64,000 nucleotides of DNA, from assembly GCA_021186555.1 (NCBI GenBank), contig JAJKFL010000427.1, forward strand, positions 20,174,505-20,238,504, written 5' to 3'. This DNA is from Reticulitermes speratus (Eukaryota > Arthropoda > Insecta > Blattodea > Rhinotermitidae). Both the position numbers and the translations under genes were made by a program. The notes below the pieces were generated by a model. It was given only the letters and a program-made list of their open reading frames with translations. It had not been told where the DNA came from and did not search any database. Positions 45,901 through 56,319 of the stretch are shown here, one piece after another; the stretch's first letter is position 1, and every line of letters begins with the position of its first letter.

Positions 45901-48236
45901 AAAACAGTAAGTCTGTCTTTACAGTTTTTCCCTCCATGACAAGACTCTCCTTTGAGAGCCAAGGTTCTATCAGGAAGCACGTTGTAGAAGAGCCCGTCTC
46001 ATCCGCGTTGTAAATATCACGTTGTTCGTAGCCCTCCAACAAAGATGGCAGTCTTTCCAGCCACGCTTCCGTGCTTTCGCTGTCCACTGCCGCACTTTCT
46101 CCGACTAACTTCTTGTATACTAGGCCATGCCGGTCCTTAAACCTCGCTAAACCATCGCTTCAAATTAAAAAAAAACTATCAGTGTGGGAAAATGTTGCGT
46201 CAGGACCGTGATTTTTCAACTATTGGTGCGGGAAAACGACAGTTCGAGGAACAATGGAGGCGGGGAAAAAATAGTGTTATTTATATGGGGCTAATTTCGG
46301 GACCAAATAAGGCAGACGATACATGCAGGCGAACGACAGTAACGGGAACGATGGATAGAGGTTTCACTGTACATGCGTAATTTTCGGTTTAACGTGATCT
46401 GGCATAGACGATCGTGGCTGTGCTTATCTTCTGTGGGAGGCTAGCAGAAAGTGACATCACTGTCACGCCATCAGTCAGGTGTACGAATTGATTACTTTTG
46501 CGATACAATCAAGCGGGTCATGTAGTTTCCTCTTAAACAACATTGGCTTTTCTTACCAACATGAGTGAGAAATGTTTATCTACATCACCTAGTGCAATCC
46601 AAGTGAAGAGTCTGCGAAAGACAATCGGTACTGAAGAGAAAATAGACGTAATAAGCCAACTTGGAAAAAAAGGCGAAAAAATTGTTGACATATGCCGTAA
46701 TGTTAAACTCGCTCATAGTAGCATACACAATTTGTGATAATGCTGACAGAATTAAAGAAAGTGCTACGTCAGGAACTAAAGTGTTTGTGTAGCAAGACTA
46801 CCACAGTCCTATAGGAATGAACTGTACCAAAAAACTATGGAAGTGCATCTCTTACATTGTATAGAAATGTATGTATACTGTATATACAGTGTATATATAT
46901 ATACACTCTACAGGTTCATATGTCCACTAGTGGTATTGCCACACACCATACAGGATGAGGCTGTCAATCCCCTTACCCCCCAGGAAATACACCATTTTAA
47001 ATGGGAATTTTGTGTTCGATTTGTGAGACTTTTTCAGGAACGTAACCCTGGCATAAAACGCGACCTGCATGTACAAAGTTAGAGTCATGGCATGCTCCAT
47101 TAAACCCACATATCTTCACTTTGTAGACTGCCCACGTGCCATGACGCTGCGTCTGTTAAGATTTTATGTTTGTTAAAATGCATTAATGTTTTGGACTTGA
47201 ATTCCCTTACTACTTGACAGCAATAACATAAAATAGTTGACAGAAGCATACATTATCCTGATGATCTGTTGTAAGCCTTGTAATAGCAACAGGATTCACA
47301 AACATGGTCCACTCACTGACCAAAATCACAAAACCCGCATCCCAAGCAAGCAAGCAACATCCATCATGCTGCGTGAAATGAAAGTGTGGAAACAAACTTG
47401 GAAATTTACCACAGATGTATATTTATTCAATGTCCGTCCCATACAACAAATGTTACAATTATTTTGCAGGCAACTAAGTTTCAGCTCTGGTTTCGAGCCA
47501 TCATCAGGCCTTATCCAAGAACAAAGACACAGAAAACTTTAAAACTGCAATTTTTAAGATGGAGATCTCCTCTTTACATTAAAATGTATATAAATATATA
47601 GAGGGTTGTCAGCTACATGAAGCCTATATACATATATATGAAGAAAGTTTGTACAGATATAAAATTAAAAGTGTTAGAGTTTGTAGGAATGTAAAACACA
47701 AAAGTCTAAAATTATAAAAGTAGTACTTTGTGTGTGTATACTACCGGAACTGTCAGATTTTGGACGATTTTAGGTAATGAGGAGATCGTAATCTTAAAAA
47801 TTGAAGTTGTAAAGTTTTCTGTATCTTTGTCCTTGGATAAGGCCTGATGATGGATCGAAGCCAGAGCTGAAACTAGTCGCCTGCAAAATCATTTTAACAT
47901 TTGCTGTATGTGACAGATATTGAAAAAATATACATTGTGATCTGATATACAAATGGGGTTGTCTCATATAATGATTACTGGAGATTTACCTTTAGAATGG
48001 ACAGCACAGTCACTGCAGATTTGAAACAAACTGAACAGGTGAGAACTCAGGAAAATTACATAAGATTTTGATGTGAAAAACATATTAAAATAGTGGAAAA
48101 TGCATTGCACTATGAACTTCTCATGCTTTTTACATGAGAAATCCTTTTAAGCTGGCAATATATTAAAAAGGTAACACAGATGTTGATCATATGAGAAAAT
48201 TTTGGTTCCGAATTATGTCTTAGGGGAGGGGGAAAA

Positions 48237-48280
<44 letters not shown>

Positions 48281-51200
48281 GAAAAAGAAGTGGTAAAACA
48301 TATCAAGCAGGGTCATCTGAAATACATTTCACTGCATTACAAACCAAGAAATGCCTACACTTATGATACATGCAAAAGATGAACTCACTCACCCTTAGCC
48401 TTCATATACAGCTGATGGTACAGGTGACGATCAATCTTTTTTGCTTCCCTGTATTTCTTGAGAAGCCGCCTTAAAACTCTCATCCGATTAATCCACAACA
48501 CCTGTAATTTATTAGAATTATACGAAATGCACAAAAATTTCACAATTATGCTCAAGTACATTAATATGATGAATGAACATAACATGGTCACCATAACGTT
48601 TGTTGAAAAACAATACGTTTGTGTTCAAAAGTAACATTATCAGCCGCTAAGATTGTATAGTATCAATGGTAGATGAATCAAATGAGTAAGGACTGATGGA
48701 ATAATACTGACAGGGGGAAGAAAAGAAAAAGAAAAGCACTTCCAGAGTGCCATTTGACAACTACAAACCCCAGATGGACTGCAGTGGAACTAAACATGTA
48801 TCTCCACAGTAAGAGGCCAGTGCCTAATGTCTCAACATAAAACAAACAGCATCCATACGCAGTTAATTTCATAAAGACAGTGAACAGCTGTAGTGACATA
48901 CATGAAATTTGGTGTACTGGGAAATCACAATGCATCCACACTTTTAAGCACCATTTTTTTTCTTTTTGTATTTTGAAACCCAAGCATGTGATAAACTTTA
49001 CAGTCTGCATTCAAATTCATAGACACCAGCCTATACCAGATCAGTACTCTATCGATTTACACATCACTTACTACTATTTCCACATATTCAAGTCCTGATA
49101 ACTATTTTAATTGCAGCTACATTACAATTACAGCACAGTACATGGCACAGACATGAATACATATTTAGCTATTTTTATATCTATTTACACATTAATGCTA
49201 TTACTGGCTTCGACCCTTTCCACGTCAAGATCAAGATATTTTGCTCAAGAACATCAGCCCCTGCTGCTCTGAATAACTTAGCAACATTTGATGATAATGG
49301 TATAGAGACTTTACTTACATGCTGCATCAATGAAGGTTACATCAAATAAAATAAGTAAGGAAAGGGTGAACTGACACTCTATATACATTACATATTTAGT
49401 GCCAGAAAATATGAATAACATACATGACACATTCTCATATGATACACAGACACAAATACTGGTATATGGTATGATCACAGACACAAAATATGGTGGACTG
49501 TATGAATACTCAAGCGCATAACACACTATACATATGCAGCACCTTTGAAAGGGATGCTACAAAACTGCAAAATTAACCTGTGTTAATATAAACTTAATAC
49601 TATTAATTCCGTACATTTTAACTCTATATTTATATTCTGACAAATGTACAATTTAATCACATTAATTGTGCAATTTCACTGTCCTACATGTTTTATACAA
49701 CTTTTAACATTTTAACCAATGTAACACTCGACCAACAACTACAATTTTCACCTTTTATTTGTTTTAAACAGAGTATATGCACAACTGTAAAGAATTCATG
49801 TTTTACTATGTAAACAATTGTACCAGTTGGTGTAAACAGTGTGTGATTTGAGATAATGAGTCCCTGAAGATGAACCCAAATTAAGGGTACGAAACATCTA
49901 GGACAGTGAAATTGCACAATTAATGTGATTAAATTGTACATTTGTCAGAATATAAATATACTGTGTTAGTATGTTACCCAAGAAATGTATAAACTTATTA
50001 ACAGTGGCTCAACACACTTAGTAATCTGCTTGTCTGTCACAAGTGAAAAGTCATGCAAAAGTGAAGACAGAGGAACACGGAACACCATTAATGATGGACA
50101 AGCTGCAACTAATGCCAGTTATGCATCCATTGCCACATTTGTTGTTACACCATACAAATCCTATTTGTATCTGTGTAAATATCCCATACCTTCCGCGGCA
50201 TACGGGCGTTTGCTGTACCCTTCCGCTTTCCAAAACCACAGTGACGCCCTTTTCTCTAGCCTCAGTGTTCTTGCGGACACGTGCTCTGGAGTGCACAGCA
50301 ACAGGTTTCTTGATAATAAGGCCATCTTTAATCAGCTTACGAATGTTCTGTCCTAGAAGACAAGGAGATTCAAGTGGTATTCTGACAGCCAATTAAAGTG
50401 TACCCATAAGCAATCCCACAGTTCCACATTTCTTAAAATGGTGAAAACCTGATAGATCGTGCATGCACACACACATACACATAGTCACACTTTCCACTCA
50501 TAAGAAAATCAGAGTATGTTCTAAAACATGTATCCTAAGGTCTGATAGTATACACCAACATTTACAAGAAATGTGCTGCCTGTATGTTTGAGGCAAAGCT
50601 CCTACTATTGTAACCCAAAGATGAAGGAAGCACATTCTTCCAAAACATTAGTTACATATCTACAAGATTACAAGATGTCACATTCTTGAAGACTGTAAAT
50701 GTAATATCACCACTGTGTGAATCTCAGATTTCCTACAGATAAATCTGTTTCTGTTGTCAAAAGTTCAGATATTTTTCACACACTCTAATTTTTGGTCTAC
50801 ATTCCAGGCCTTGTCCATAATATAGGGACATTTCTGTGGTGTGACACAAGTTGGTAAAGTGCCCTGGCCAAATGAGTGGCTTGTAATACACTAGAATCTG
50901 CTTTAAGTATATACAATGGGAACAAATTCAATCAAGACTGCTTCACTGTACCACAATCCAAACTAATTTGCTAAAACTAACAGATTTAAACTTACTTGAA
51001 TTAGTGTTAGCAATTTCATTGATTTCATTGGGATCAAGCCACACCTTCTTCTTGCCGCATCTCATAACAGAGGCTGCAAGCCTCTTTTGCAGTTTTAAGG
51101 GAACTGCAAAAAGATGACACAAGTCTCTCAATTTCCATGACACATTATTTGTGCAAACATGCTTGCATATCAACTTGGGTAAACCCCGCAATACCATTTC

Positions 51201-52537
51201 TCATACAGGTATAAGCACATCTCTTACACTTGGTTACAAAGGCAGAATGGGCATACAGAAAAAAGTAACTCAAGTAGGTTTAACTAAAAATTATCCCCTA
51301 TTTGAAACACAGTTACTGACATGCACAAATGTGCACACTCATTGCATTACAGTAAGAATAGTTTTAGTGACTACCTGCACAGCAGCATGGTGGGAGGAAA
51401 GTATGGTTCCCACATCCTCAAAACATAAATAGTAGAATGTGGCAGAACCCATAAAACAGATTTAAATAACATAACAGAGTTGTGACTAAAACATGGTTCA
51501 CATATACTTAAGTGAGATGCAAATTTATGAATGTTCAACTCAAGGAGTGATGAAGAGTAAATATCATAATTCACAAACAAAATGTTCTATATTGCTATAC
51601 AACCTGCTCTTGAAAGCCATCATCACATTAAACACCGACAATGAATGAAGCTCGTTTGTACAAACTTCCACAAATATATATGCATTGAGGTTTCCCTATA
51701 ACTTAGCCTGTAAAAGAGCATCCACTAATCTTATATACCCATCTATTTATGTTTTGGGAAGTACCCCACTATAATGCACTCTTGTAATATGGACACATGG
51801 CTGGCGCCCACTGTCAGGACAAACCCTGGTGAGATATAATCATTCCTAAGCAAGGACCAACAATAGCTGCCTGGTACACCGCTGCAACAAGAGAATTTTG
51901 GGTGGCAACTATTTTTAATTCAGCGTGGGGCAGCTGTTTTTGGAGTGTTTATCTATCATCAGTGAGGCCCCGAGGAGAATATGCGGGTTCTCTTACATAT
52001 ATTTTTGACATGATATAATGATGCCTGGCCTGCTATTGTTTAGGGCAAACACTATAACAAACTAATTTTGCATGCCATGCACAGGCGACAAGTGCAGTGA
52101 GACGCCGAAGTAGAATAATTCACCTTTCCTTTGTGACCAAAATCTGTCTGGCTATTGGTTTCAAAAACATATTTCTTTGTACAATACCGGACACCACAAA
52201 TCGCCAAACATTTTGTATACATCCCAAAATGTGTAACATAACAGGCTCAGACACCTATTCCAACACACTGAATAACAAACTCCATATATAAATATGTCTA
52301 TACTAAATATTTAGGATCCTTCAACAATGAAGACATACCATCCAATCTCAATTATCACACAACGCAAAGGTTACTTCGCCATGTGGTGCAATTAATTAGA
52401 CCACCTGAGTACCATGTCACCATGACTATTAAATATAATCACAGCGTTACAACAGCGTTAGTGTAATTATTTAAACGACGTCATATAACCAACTAATATC
52501 ACACAACTACAATTTATACCAACTACTTTTACCTCAT
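42856..52537 (-). CDS. RpL19: Ribosomal protein L19 (eL19), six coding exons
   Basis: eL19 is a core protein of the 60S ribosomal subunit that forms an intersubunit bridge with its long C-terminal helix. Exons: 52537-52533, 51103-50996, 50352-50190, 48501-48393, 43166-43085, 42988-42856. The product, about 199 residues, is almost identical in pattern to insect RpL19: [98 protein letters not shown], and a basic helical tail. First exon ATGAG-gt is the usual place of the first intron. Two single-base indels (one extra A in exon 2, one missing A in exon 3) break the frame; the other four exons are clean. Assembly error is the likelier cause, though a dead intron-bearing copy cannot be excluded. 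Confidence 0.93.
43085..43166 (-). CDS. RpL19: RpL19 exon 5
   Basis: Acceptor tgtttcag, donor AA-gtatgt. It encodes (G)[26 protein letters not shown], clean and in phase with its neighbours. Confidence 0.95.
43992..44194. repeat. Hairpin MITE in RpL19 intron 5' of exon 5
   Basis: Arms of about 54 bp at 43992-44045 and 44141-44194 are inverted copies: CCAAATGCACATTATTAGTT on the left against CCAAATGCACATTAATAGTT on the right, reverse-complemented. A second, inner inverted pair (ATATGCCAGGTTTA / TAAACCTGGCATAT) lies near 44096-44134. About 200 bp in total, with no coding capacity. Confidence 0.75.
44885..46369 (-). mobile_element. Tigger-like transposon (younger), 1,485 bp
   Basis: Perfect 23-bp terminal inverted repeats beginning CAGTGAAACCTCTATCCATC, the pogo/Tigger terminal pattern, flanked by TA on both sides (44883-44884 and 46370-46371). 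The interior holds a transposase on the minus strand that lacks its N-terminal DNA-binding half. It lies in an RpL19 intron in gene orientation. Confidence 0.88.
45004..46150 (-). pseudogene. Tigger transposase, N-terminally truncated and frame-broken
   Basis: The remaining order is [46 protein letters not shown] (first catalytic Asp), [34 protein letters not shown] (second catalytic Asp), [20 protein letters not shown] (third acidic position), then an acidic tail. At least three frame changes separate these pieces (near 45.87, 45.72 and 45.17-45.2 kb). The HTH domains are absent, so it is inactive. Confidence 0.82.
46561..46737 (+). pseudogene. CENP-B-type HTH remnant of a Tigger transposase
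   Basis: [57 protein letters not shown] matches the N-terminal helix-turn-helix of Tigger/jerky proteins. After the TGA stop the same frame goes on [18 protein letters not shown], as in the family. The rest of the protein is missing. Confidence 0.7.
47409..47940. repeat. Long inverted-repeat (foldback) element in RpL19 intron
   Basis: Arms 47409-47577 and 47774-47940 are inverted copies over about 168 bp at roughly 85-90 percent identity by eye (for example GGCCTGATGATGG-TCGAA-CCAGAGCTGAAACT on both). The spacer is about 196 bp and AT-rich. A transcript of the intron would form a long hairpin. No ORF; the family is unknown to me. Confidence 0.85.
48242..48274. repeat. (GA)n microsatellite
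   Basis: About 16 GA repeats after an A-rich stretch, roughly 120 bases beyond RpL19 exon 4. It reads CT on the gene strand. Confidence 0.95.
48393..48501 (-). CDS. RpL19: RpL19 exon 4
   Basis: Acceptor aaattacag, donor AAG-G-gtgagt. It encodes [36 protein letters not shown] without any break, equivalent to the Drosophila [20 protein letters not shown] region. Confidence 0.95.
49625..49960. repeat. Element with a perfect 61-bp inverted repeat
   Basis: The segments 49625-49685 and 49900-49960 are exact reverse complements over 61 bp, with 214 bp between them. The spacer includes CCTGAAGATGAACCC, a motif often seen in short arthropod MITE families. The absence of any mismatch suggests a recent insertion or arm-to-arm conversion. 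Confidence 0.9.
50190..50352 (-). CDS. RpL19: RpL19 exon 3, with an apparent -1 indel
   Basis: Acceptor tcttctag, donor AAG-gtatgg. It encodes [20 protein letters not shown] and [13 protein letters not shown] in one frame, then [20 protein letters not shown] in another. The shift is explained by one A missing in the AGAAGA (Arg-Arg) pair near 50256-50262. Exon length 163 nt instead of 164. Confidence 0.9.
50996..51103 (-). CDS. RpL19: RpL19 exon 2, with an apparent +1 indel
   Basis: Acceptor ctttttgcag, donor TCA-A-gtaagt. It encodes [34 protein letters not shown]. Joined to ATGAG it should read ATG-AGT-TCC-CTT-AAA-CTG, but an A4 run at 51093-51096 (expected A3) shifts the frame at codon 5. 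Exon length 108 nt instead of 107. Confidence 0.9.
51104..52532. other. RpL19 intron 1, no feature recognised
   Basis: No repeat or RNA gene that I could support. Ribosomal-protein introns often host snoRNAs; I could not identify box C/D or H/ACA structure by eye. Confidence 0.4.
52533..52537 (-). CDS. RpL19: RpL19 exon 1 (ATG AG)
   Basis: The sequence GCAAAGATGAG followed by GTAAAAG on the minus strand matches the common RpL19 start, where the first intron splits the second codon (Ser). The 5' UTR and promoter lie in roughly 52540-52600; no clear TATA box or pyrimidine tract start was found. Confidence 0.75.
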
Positions 52538-52852
52538 CTTTGCGGCCCCGTACTCGACGTGGTAGAGCTGACAATATGGTGGAACAACTATGAAGTTCAA
52601 AACAACCCCTACAGTAAAATTATTGCAATTATTATGTATGGAATTCAAAGAAACACACTTTAGCAATAACTATTTTTAAGAGCTGTGTATATTCGTGATC
52701 AAACTACGGCGTTGCAGTTCATTAACTATCAATAAAACAATATTGCACTTCCGTTTGATCTTGCACATCCGGGTTGGAAACCAAAGCTGACTCGAATACA
52801 ACACGGATAAGAGCATAGACCACCTCGTCCACGCGTCCCAGTCAAGCGGTGA

Positions 52853-53239
52853 TTGTTTTTGTCCGTATTGCCATACTTTATTTTCTTCTCTTCCGTCATT
52901 GCAAGTGGCATTTCGTTCACTACGAAAGCATCATTACCAAAAGAACCTAGTGAAAGAATGATGGCTTTAATAACAATTTATTGCGTCGCATATTTTTCGA
53001 AGGTGAGGAGTATGAATCTACATCTTGAACAGGCCCTGATGGGGCGTGGCGCATCCCACATTGGTGTTATCGATACTAACTGTATTGTGAGGAAAGAGTA
53101 CACGACCCATGGCCAGCATCTGAATTCGCGGGGCAAGAGAAAGCTCACGCTTCTTATTGCCGGGAGTTTGGGTGGTGATCATGTGTCGGGTATTAGTAGT
53201 ATTCCTGTTATCACCCATCCAATTTTCGAAACGTCATGA
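52853..53239 (+). pseudogene. ORF with an esterase-like (SGNH-type) tail, probably element-derived
   Basis: A 128-codon open frame ends with SHIGVIDTNCIVRKEYTTHG QHLNSRGKRKLTLLIA. The T.HG.HLN..GK pattern is seen at the C-terminus of SGNH-hydrolase-like domains carried by repetitive sequences in arthropods (from memory). The catalytic N-terminal part is not present, so it is a fragment. It starts about 310 bases from the RpL19 start on the opposite strand, so a divergent host transcript is an alternative. Confidence 0.35.
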
Positions 53240-53706
53240 TATCTAGTTATTTTGGATTTCCGGACGATGAACGAAGTCCAGAAACCCATTAGTTCTCAAC
53301 TTAAAATTCAAGTCCACCAAATGTTGCTGGAAGAGGATTACCACACTCGATTGAATTTCCATCACCAATTTAATGTTAATATACGAATGTTGCGTTCCTT
53401 CCAGGGCATAACTCGGATAGGCTACGTGGTGTGTTAAGGGCAGTGTGTGTGTGTAAACGAACATTTCTGTGTGACGGTAAGTTTCAGTTTTATTGTGGAA
53501 GTTTGGATTTTATTGTGAACGTTAAATTTGTTATTCTTGTTTAGACCGTAACTTGAATCACGTTGTTGTGTATTTAATTATTTATCTGTTTAAATGTTGT
53601 GTTTGCAGTGCACGATGGTGAATTGCTATGCCTTAAAGGTGTACGCCCTCGTAAACAAATGAAGCAGGAGTTATATGTAATTGAAGGCTTCCGCCGTGGT
53701 CGTCAT

Positions 53707-53820
53707 GTTGCTTAAAAGTTTTTGGGTTGTAGCCCGGCGTCAATTTTTGGTGTGCAACCAACGTTTCGGGAACACTTCTTTGTCCCATCTTCAGGGCCTT
53801 GGGTAAAAAAGGATGCCATG
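53707..53820. mobile_element. Left part of a broken inverted-repeat element
   Basis: About 110 bp nearly equal to 34348-34457 (GTTGCTTAAAAGTTTTTGGG, CAACGTTTCGGGAA, CTTCAGGGCCTTGG, AAAAAGGATGCCA). The element is then interrupted by the antisense LINE tail and resumes at about 54626. Confidence 0.7.
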
Positions 53821-53824
53821 AACC

Positions 53825-54625
53825 AACCAACCAAAAGCGCAAGTCGACGTCCCTTGGTCCGTTTAGCCATTCCTGCGTTTTATCGCATTGCTGGGCTCGA
53901 TAACAGACTCCTTATTCTATAACTGAGGAGTTTGCTTACGCTAACGATTTATGGTCTCGATTAGGTCGGGACCTGGCACACCGAAGGCTACAGCTCTAAG
54001 AGCGTATAGTCTTTCTAAGTGGGGGAAAAACTTTGGTTGGATGGCTCCCTGGGATTTGAATCCAGAGTGGCATTTTCACAATTAAATTCGCGCGGGATCT
54101 AAAACCTACACACGAGTAATTTAGCCCTACCGGTGGGGTGGGGGGAAAGCGGGCCGTGCCCCGACTTTTTGTTATTATACCCTGGCATTCACCTTACAAC
54201 TGAGGAAAATCACGGAAAACCTCAGTCAGGATATTCGAAAGGAGCCTAGTTTTAGGTGCTAGGCACGATTCGGTGTCGGTTTGGCCACTATTGGGCCTCG
54301 ACATATCTACTGACCTGTCCCCGTAGCTTGCGCTAGGCGACTTGGGTCAGCCCTCGGTCAGCGTAAATATCTGCCGAGTTGCTGAACTAAGGGGTTCCCC
54401 ACACCAGCTAACTTTGAGTCGTAACTCTCGGTTAGGGCTCTGATGTGTTCAGCAAAGAAAGGAACTCCCAAATCCTCGTGAATTTGCACGTTACTGATGT
54501 ACCAAGGTGCACCAGTAGCAATGCGAAGACACTTGGATTGAATAACCTGCAGCTTTCTGAGGTGGCTGCAGGCAGCGGACCTCCAAATGGGGCACGCATA
54601 GTCCATCATGGGCCGTAAGGGGGAG
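53825..54625 (-). mobile_element. Jockey-type LINE 3' end, antisense
   Basis: The part 54625-54358 is the reverse complement of the last roughly 260 coding bases of the LINE at the right edge of the window (63.74-64.0 kb), about 94 percent identical by eye (MMDYACPIWRSAACSHLRKL, YDSKLAGVGNPLVQQLGRYL). The part 54357-53825 should therefore be the 3' UTR of that family, which the right-hand copy would show beyond the window. It has inserted into, or replaced part of, the inverted-repeat element. Confidence 0.85.
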
Positions 54626-54691
54626 ATGTGGTGTGTTGTGATACGTTTTGACAGTGACTTGGAGGGGGACAATGGGTAAGAAGTTGTGGGA

Positions 54692-54731
<40 letters not shown>

Positions 54732-55064
54732 TTTGTGGCTGTAGCCTCGGAAGAAAAATGTCCATTACGTGAGGAAGAGGAGCCAAACTGTAAGAACCGA
54801 TACCAAGTATTCACTGTGTGGGATTGAGTGGCAGTCAATCCCACACAGTGATTACTTGGTACCGGGCTTTAGAGTTTGGCTCCCCTTCTTCCCGTCATGG
54901 ACATTTTTCCTCCGAGGCTACAGCCATACGACTCCTGCAAGAAAACAGCGACTCTCCTTCTCTGCCACTCAATCCTGTCCAGTGAATACTTGGTACCGGT
55001 TCTTACAGTTTGGCTCCCCTTCCTCCCGTGTTGAAAATTTTTTCCTCCGAGGCCTCGGAATTAA
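54626..55064. mobile_element. Right part of the broken inverted-repeat element, internally duplicated
   Basis: It resumes with GGGGGAGATGTGGTGTGTTG as in the 34.5-kb copy, then a (TA)n run (54692-54729), then GTAGCCTCGGAAGAAAAATG. A unit containing ACTTGGTACCGG, TTTGGCTCCCCTTC and TTTTTCCTCCGAGGC then appears inverted (54835-54926) and repeated (54957-55051). The result is a tandem, partly palindromic patchwork. Confidence 0.65.
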
Positions 55065-55445
55065 GTGAATTATTCGAACGGGCACAACTAGTTAATTTAA
55101 AACCCACTGAAGCAAGTTACAGTGCCAATGGATAAATCTGTCAAGATTGTAATGTGTTTCAAATATAAGTCATTAGAACCAATCTCATGATAGGTTAAGT
55201 TCAGCGGGACAGGAAGGAAAGCAGCGTACAATATGTGACTGTGCATATCAATAATATTACGTCAATGTCATGCGGTTACTCTTACAACCTTGTCGGTAGA
55301 CCTTCACTTAAGTCTCCTGTGGTCACCACACGTAGTATTCCCGTGAGTGGTCATGTTTTCAGACTAAGAGACTTAATGCACAGACTGGAAATTACTGTGT
55401 TGTATACAAGAGTTACGTGCCGCGACTGCAGCACTGAGATTAGTG
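55065..55445. other. Unassigned sequence left of the gypsy element
   Basis: A 76-codon frame at 55235-55465 runs into the LTR. It shows no recognised motif and is probably fortuitous. Confidence 0.35.
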
Positions 55446-56232
55446 TGTGGGAGCTTCCCACATAAGCAGAACGGCCCCTGCCAGAGCAGCGGCCGCAGAC
55501 CGCGTACAGTGGCTCGCGAGACCTGATGGACGAGCTTCCCACATAAGCAGAGCGGCCCCTGCCAGAGCAGCGGTCGCAGACCGCGCACGGTGGCTAGCTG
55601 GACTGATGGTCGATCTCCCCACCATGGCGACGCGCCAGCCAATCGCAGAGTAGACAGCCAGCGGAGGTTGCGAATAAAAGGGGCCACCAAGACCCGGACC
55701 ACAGCACTCGGCATCCAGCGCTCAGTCCTGACTGGTATTACGCTGCTCAGCTAGCTCCGAGACTTGCCAGAGTGCTCCGGCTCTTCACTGGCCACAGCCA
55801 GCCGCCGAGACTTACCAGAGCTTTCCGGCTCTGCACCGATACAGCACTACCGTGCTCACCACCACTGCGCACTACATTCGCGCAGCACCCGGCCACTGGC
55901 CGACCTCACTGGAGTAGAGTACCGGCTACTGGCCGAGCTCATTGGAGTAAAGTGCGTCTTAAGACTAAACCACTCTGCTCCCTCGTGCGAGCAGGGTTCT
56001 TTTGGAAGGGACCACGGTGGCCAGGCGCCGGCTACTGAGGACCCACAAGCACGGCCGCTGCGCCGTATTCATCTCGACATTCATACCCTTGGTACACCAG
56101 TGCCAACTTGTACATACGTATAAAGACTGACTCGAACTGTATATATATGTAAATAAAAGACTGACTTGAATGTACTCATTGTAGTTGTCATTCAGATAGG
56201 CTAACCTACAGTATCCTAAGACATTTCCTACA
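55446..56232 (+). repeat. 5' LTR of the gypsy element
   Basis: 787 bp with a TATA-like AATAAAAG at 55673-55680, a downstream AATAAA near 56153, and an internal direct repeat of about 82 bp (GAGCTTCCCACATAAGCAGA at 55450 and again at about 55531). The next bases form the primer-binding site. Confidence 0.88.
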
Positions 56233-56319
56233 TTGGTGACCCCCGACGAACGACGCGCAACAAGCAACCGACATACTTGTGGCCCTCCCGACTAGAGACG
56301 TGACTGTTTCCCGGACGAG

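Larger units (their letters stand above)
44812..46840 (+). mobile_element. Older Tigger-like transposon, split by a younger one
   Basis: The left part (44812-44882) has a Tigger-like terminal sequence CAGGTCTCGTTTTAGGCGAC. It resumes after 46372 with a short leader and a plus-strand transposase N-terminus at 46561-46737. The younger Tigger at 44885-46369 sits between them. The right end is not clear; similarity fades near 46840. Confidence 0.5.

Noticed and set aside
55373-55714. A 113-codon minus-strand ORF with an internal amino-acid repeat
   Set aside because: The repeat is the 82-bp direct duplication inside the LTR read in the wrong strand; the same ORF recurs in the partial 3' LTR.
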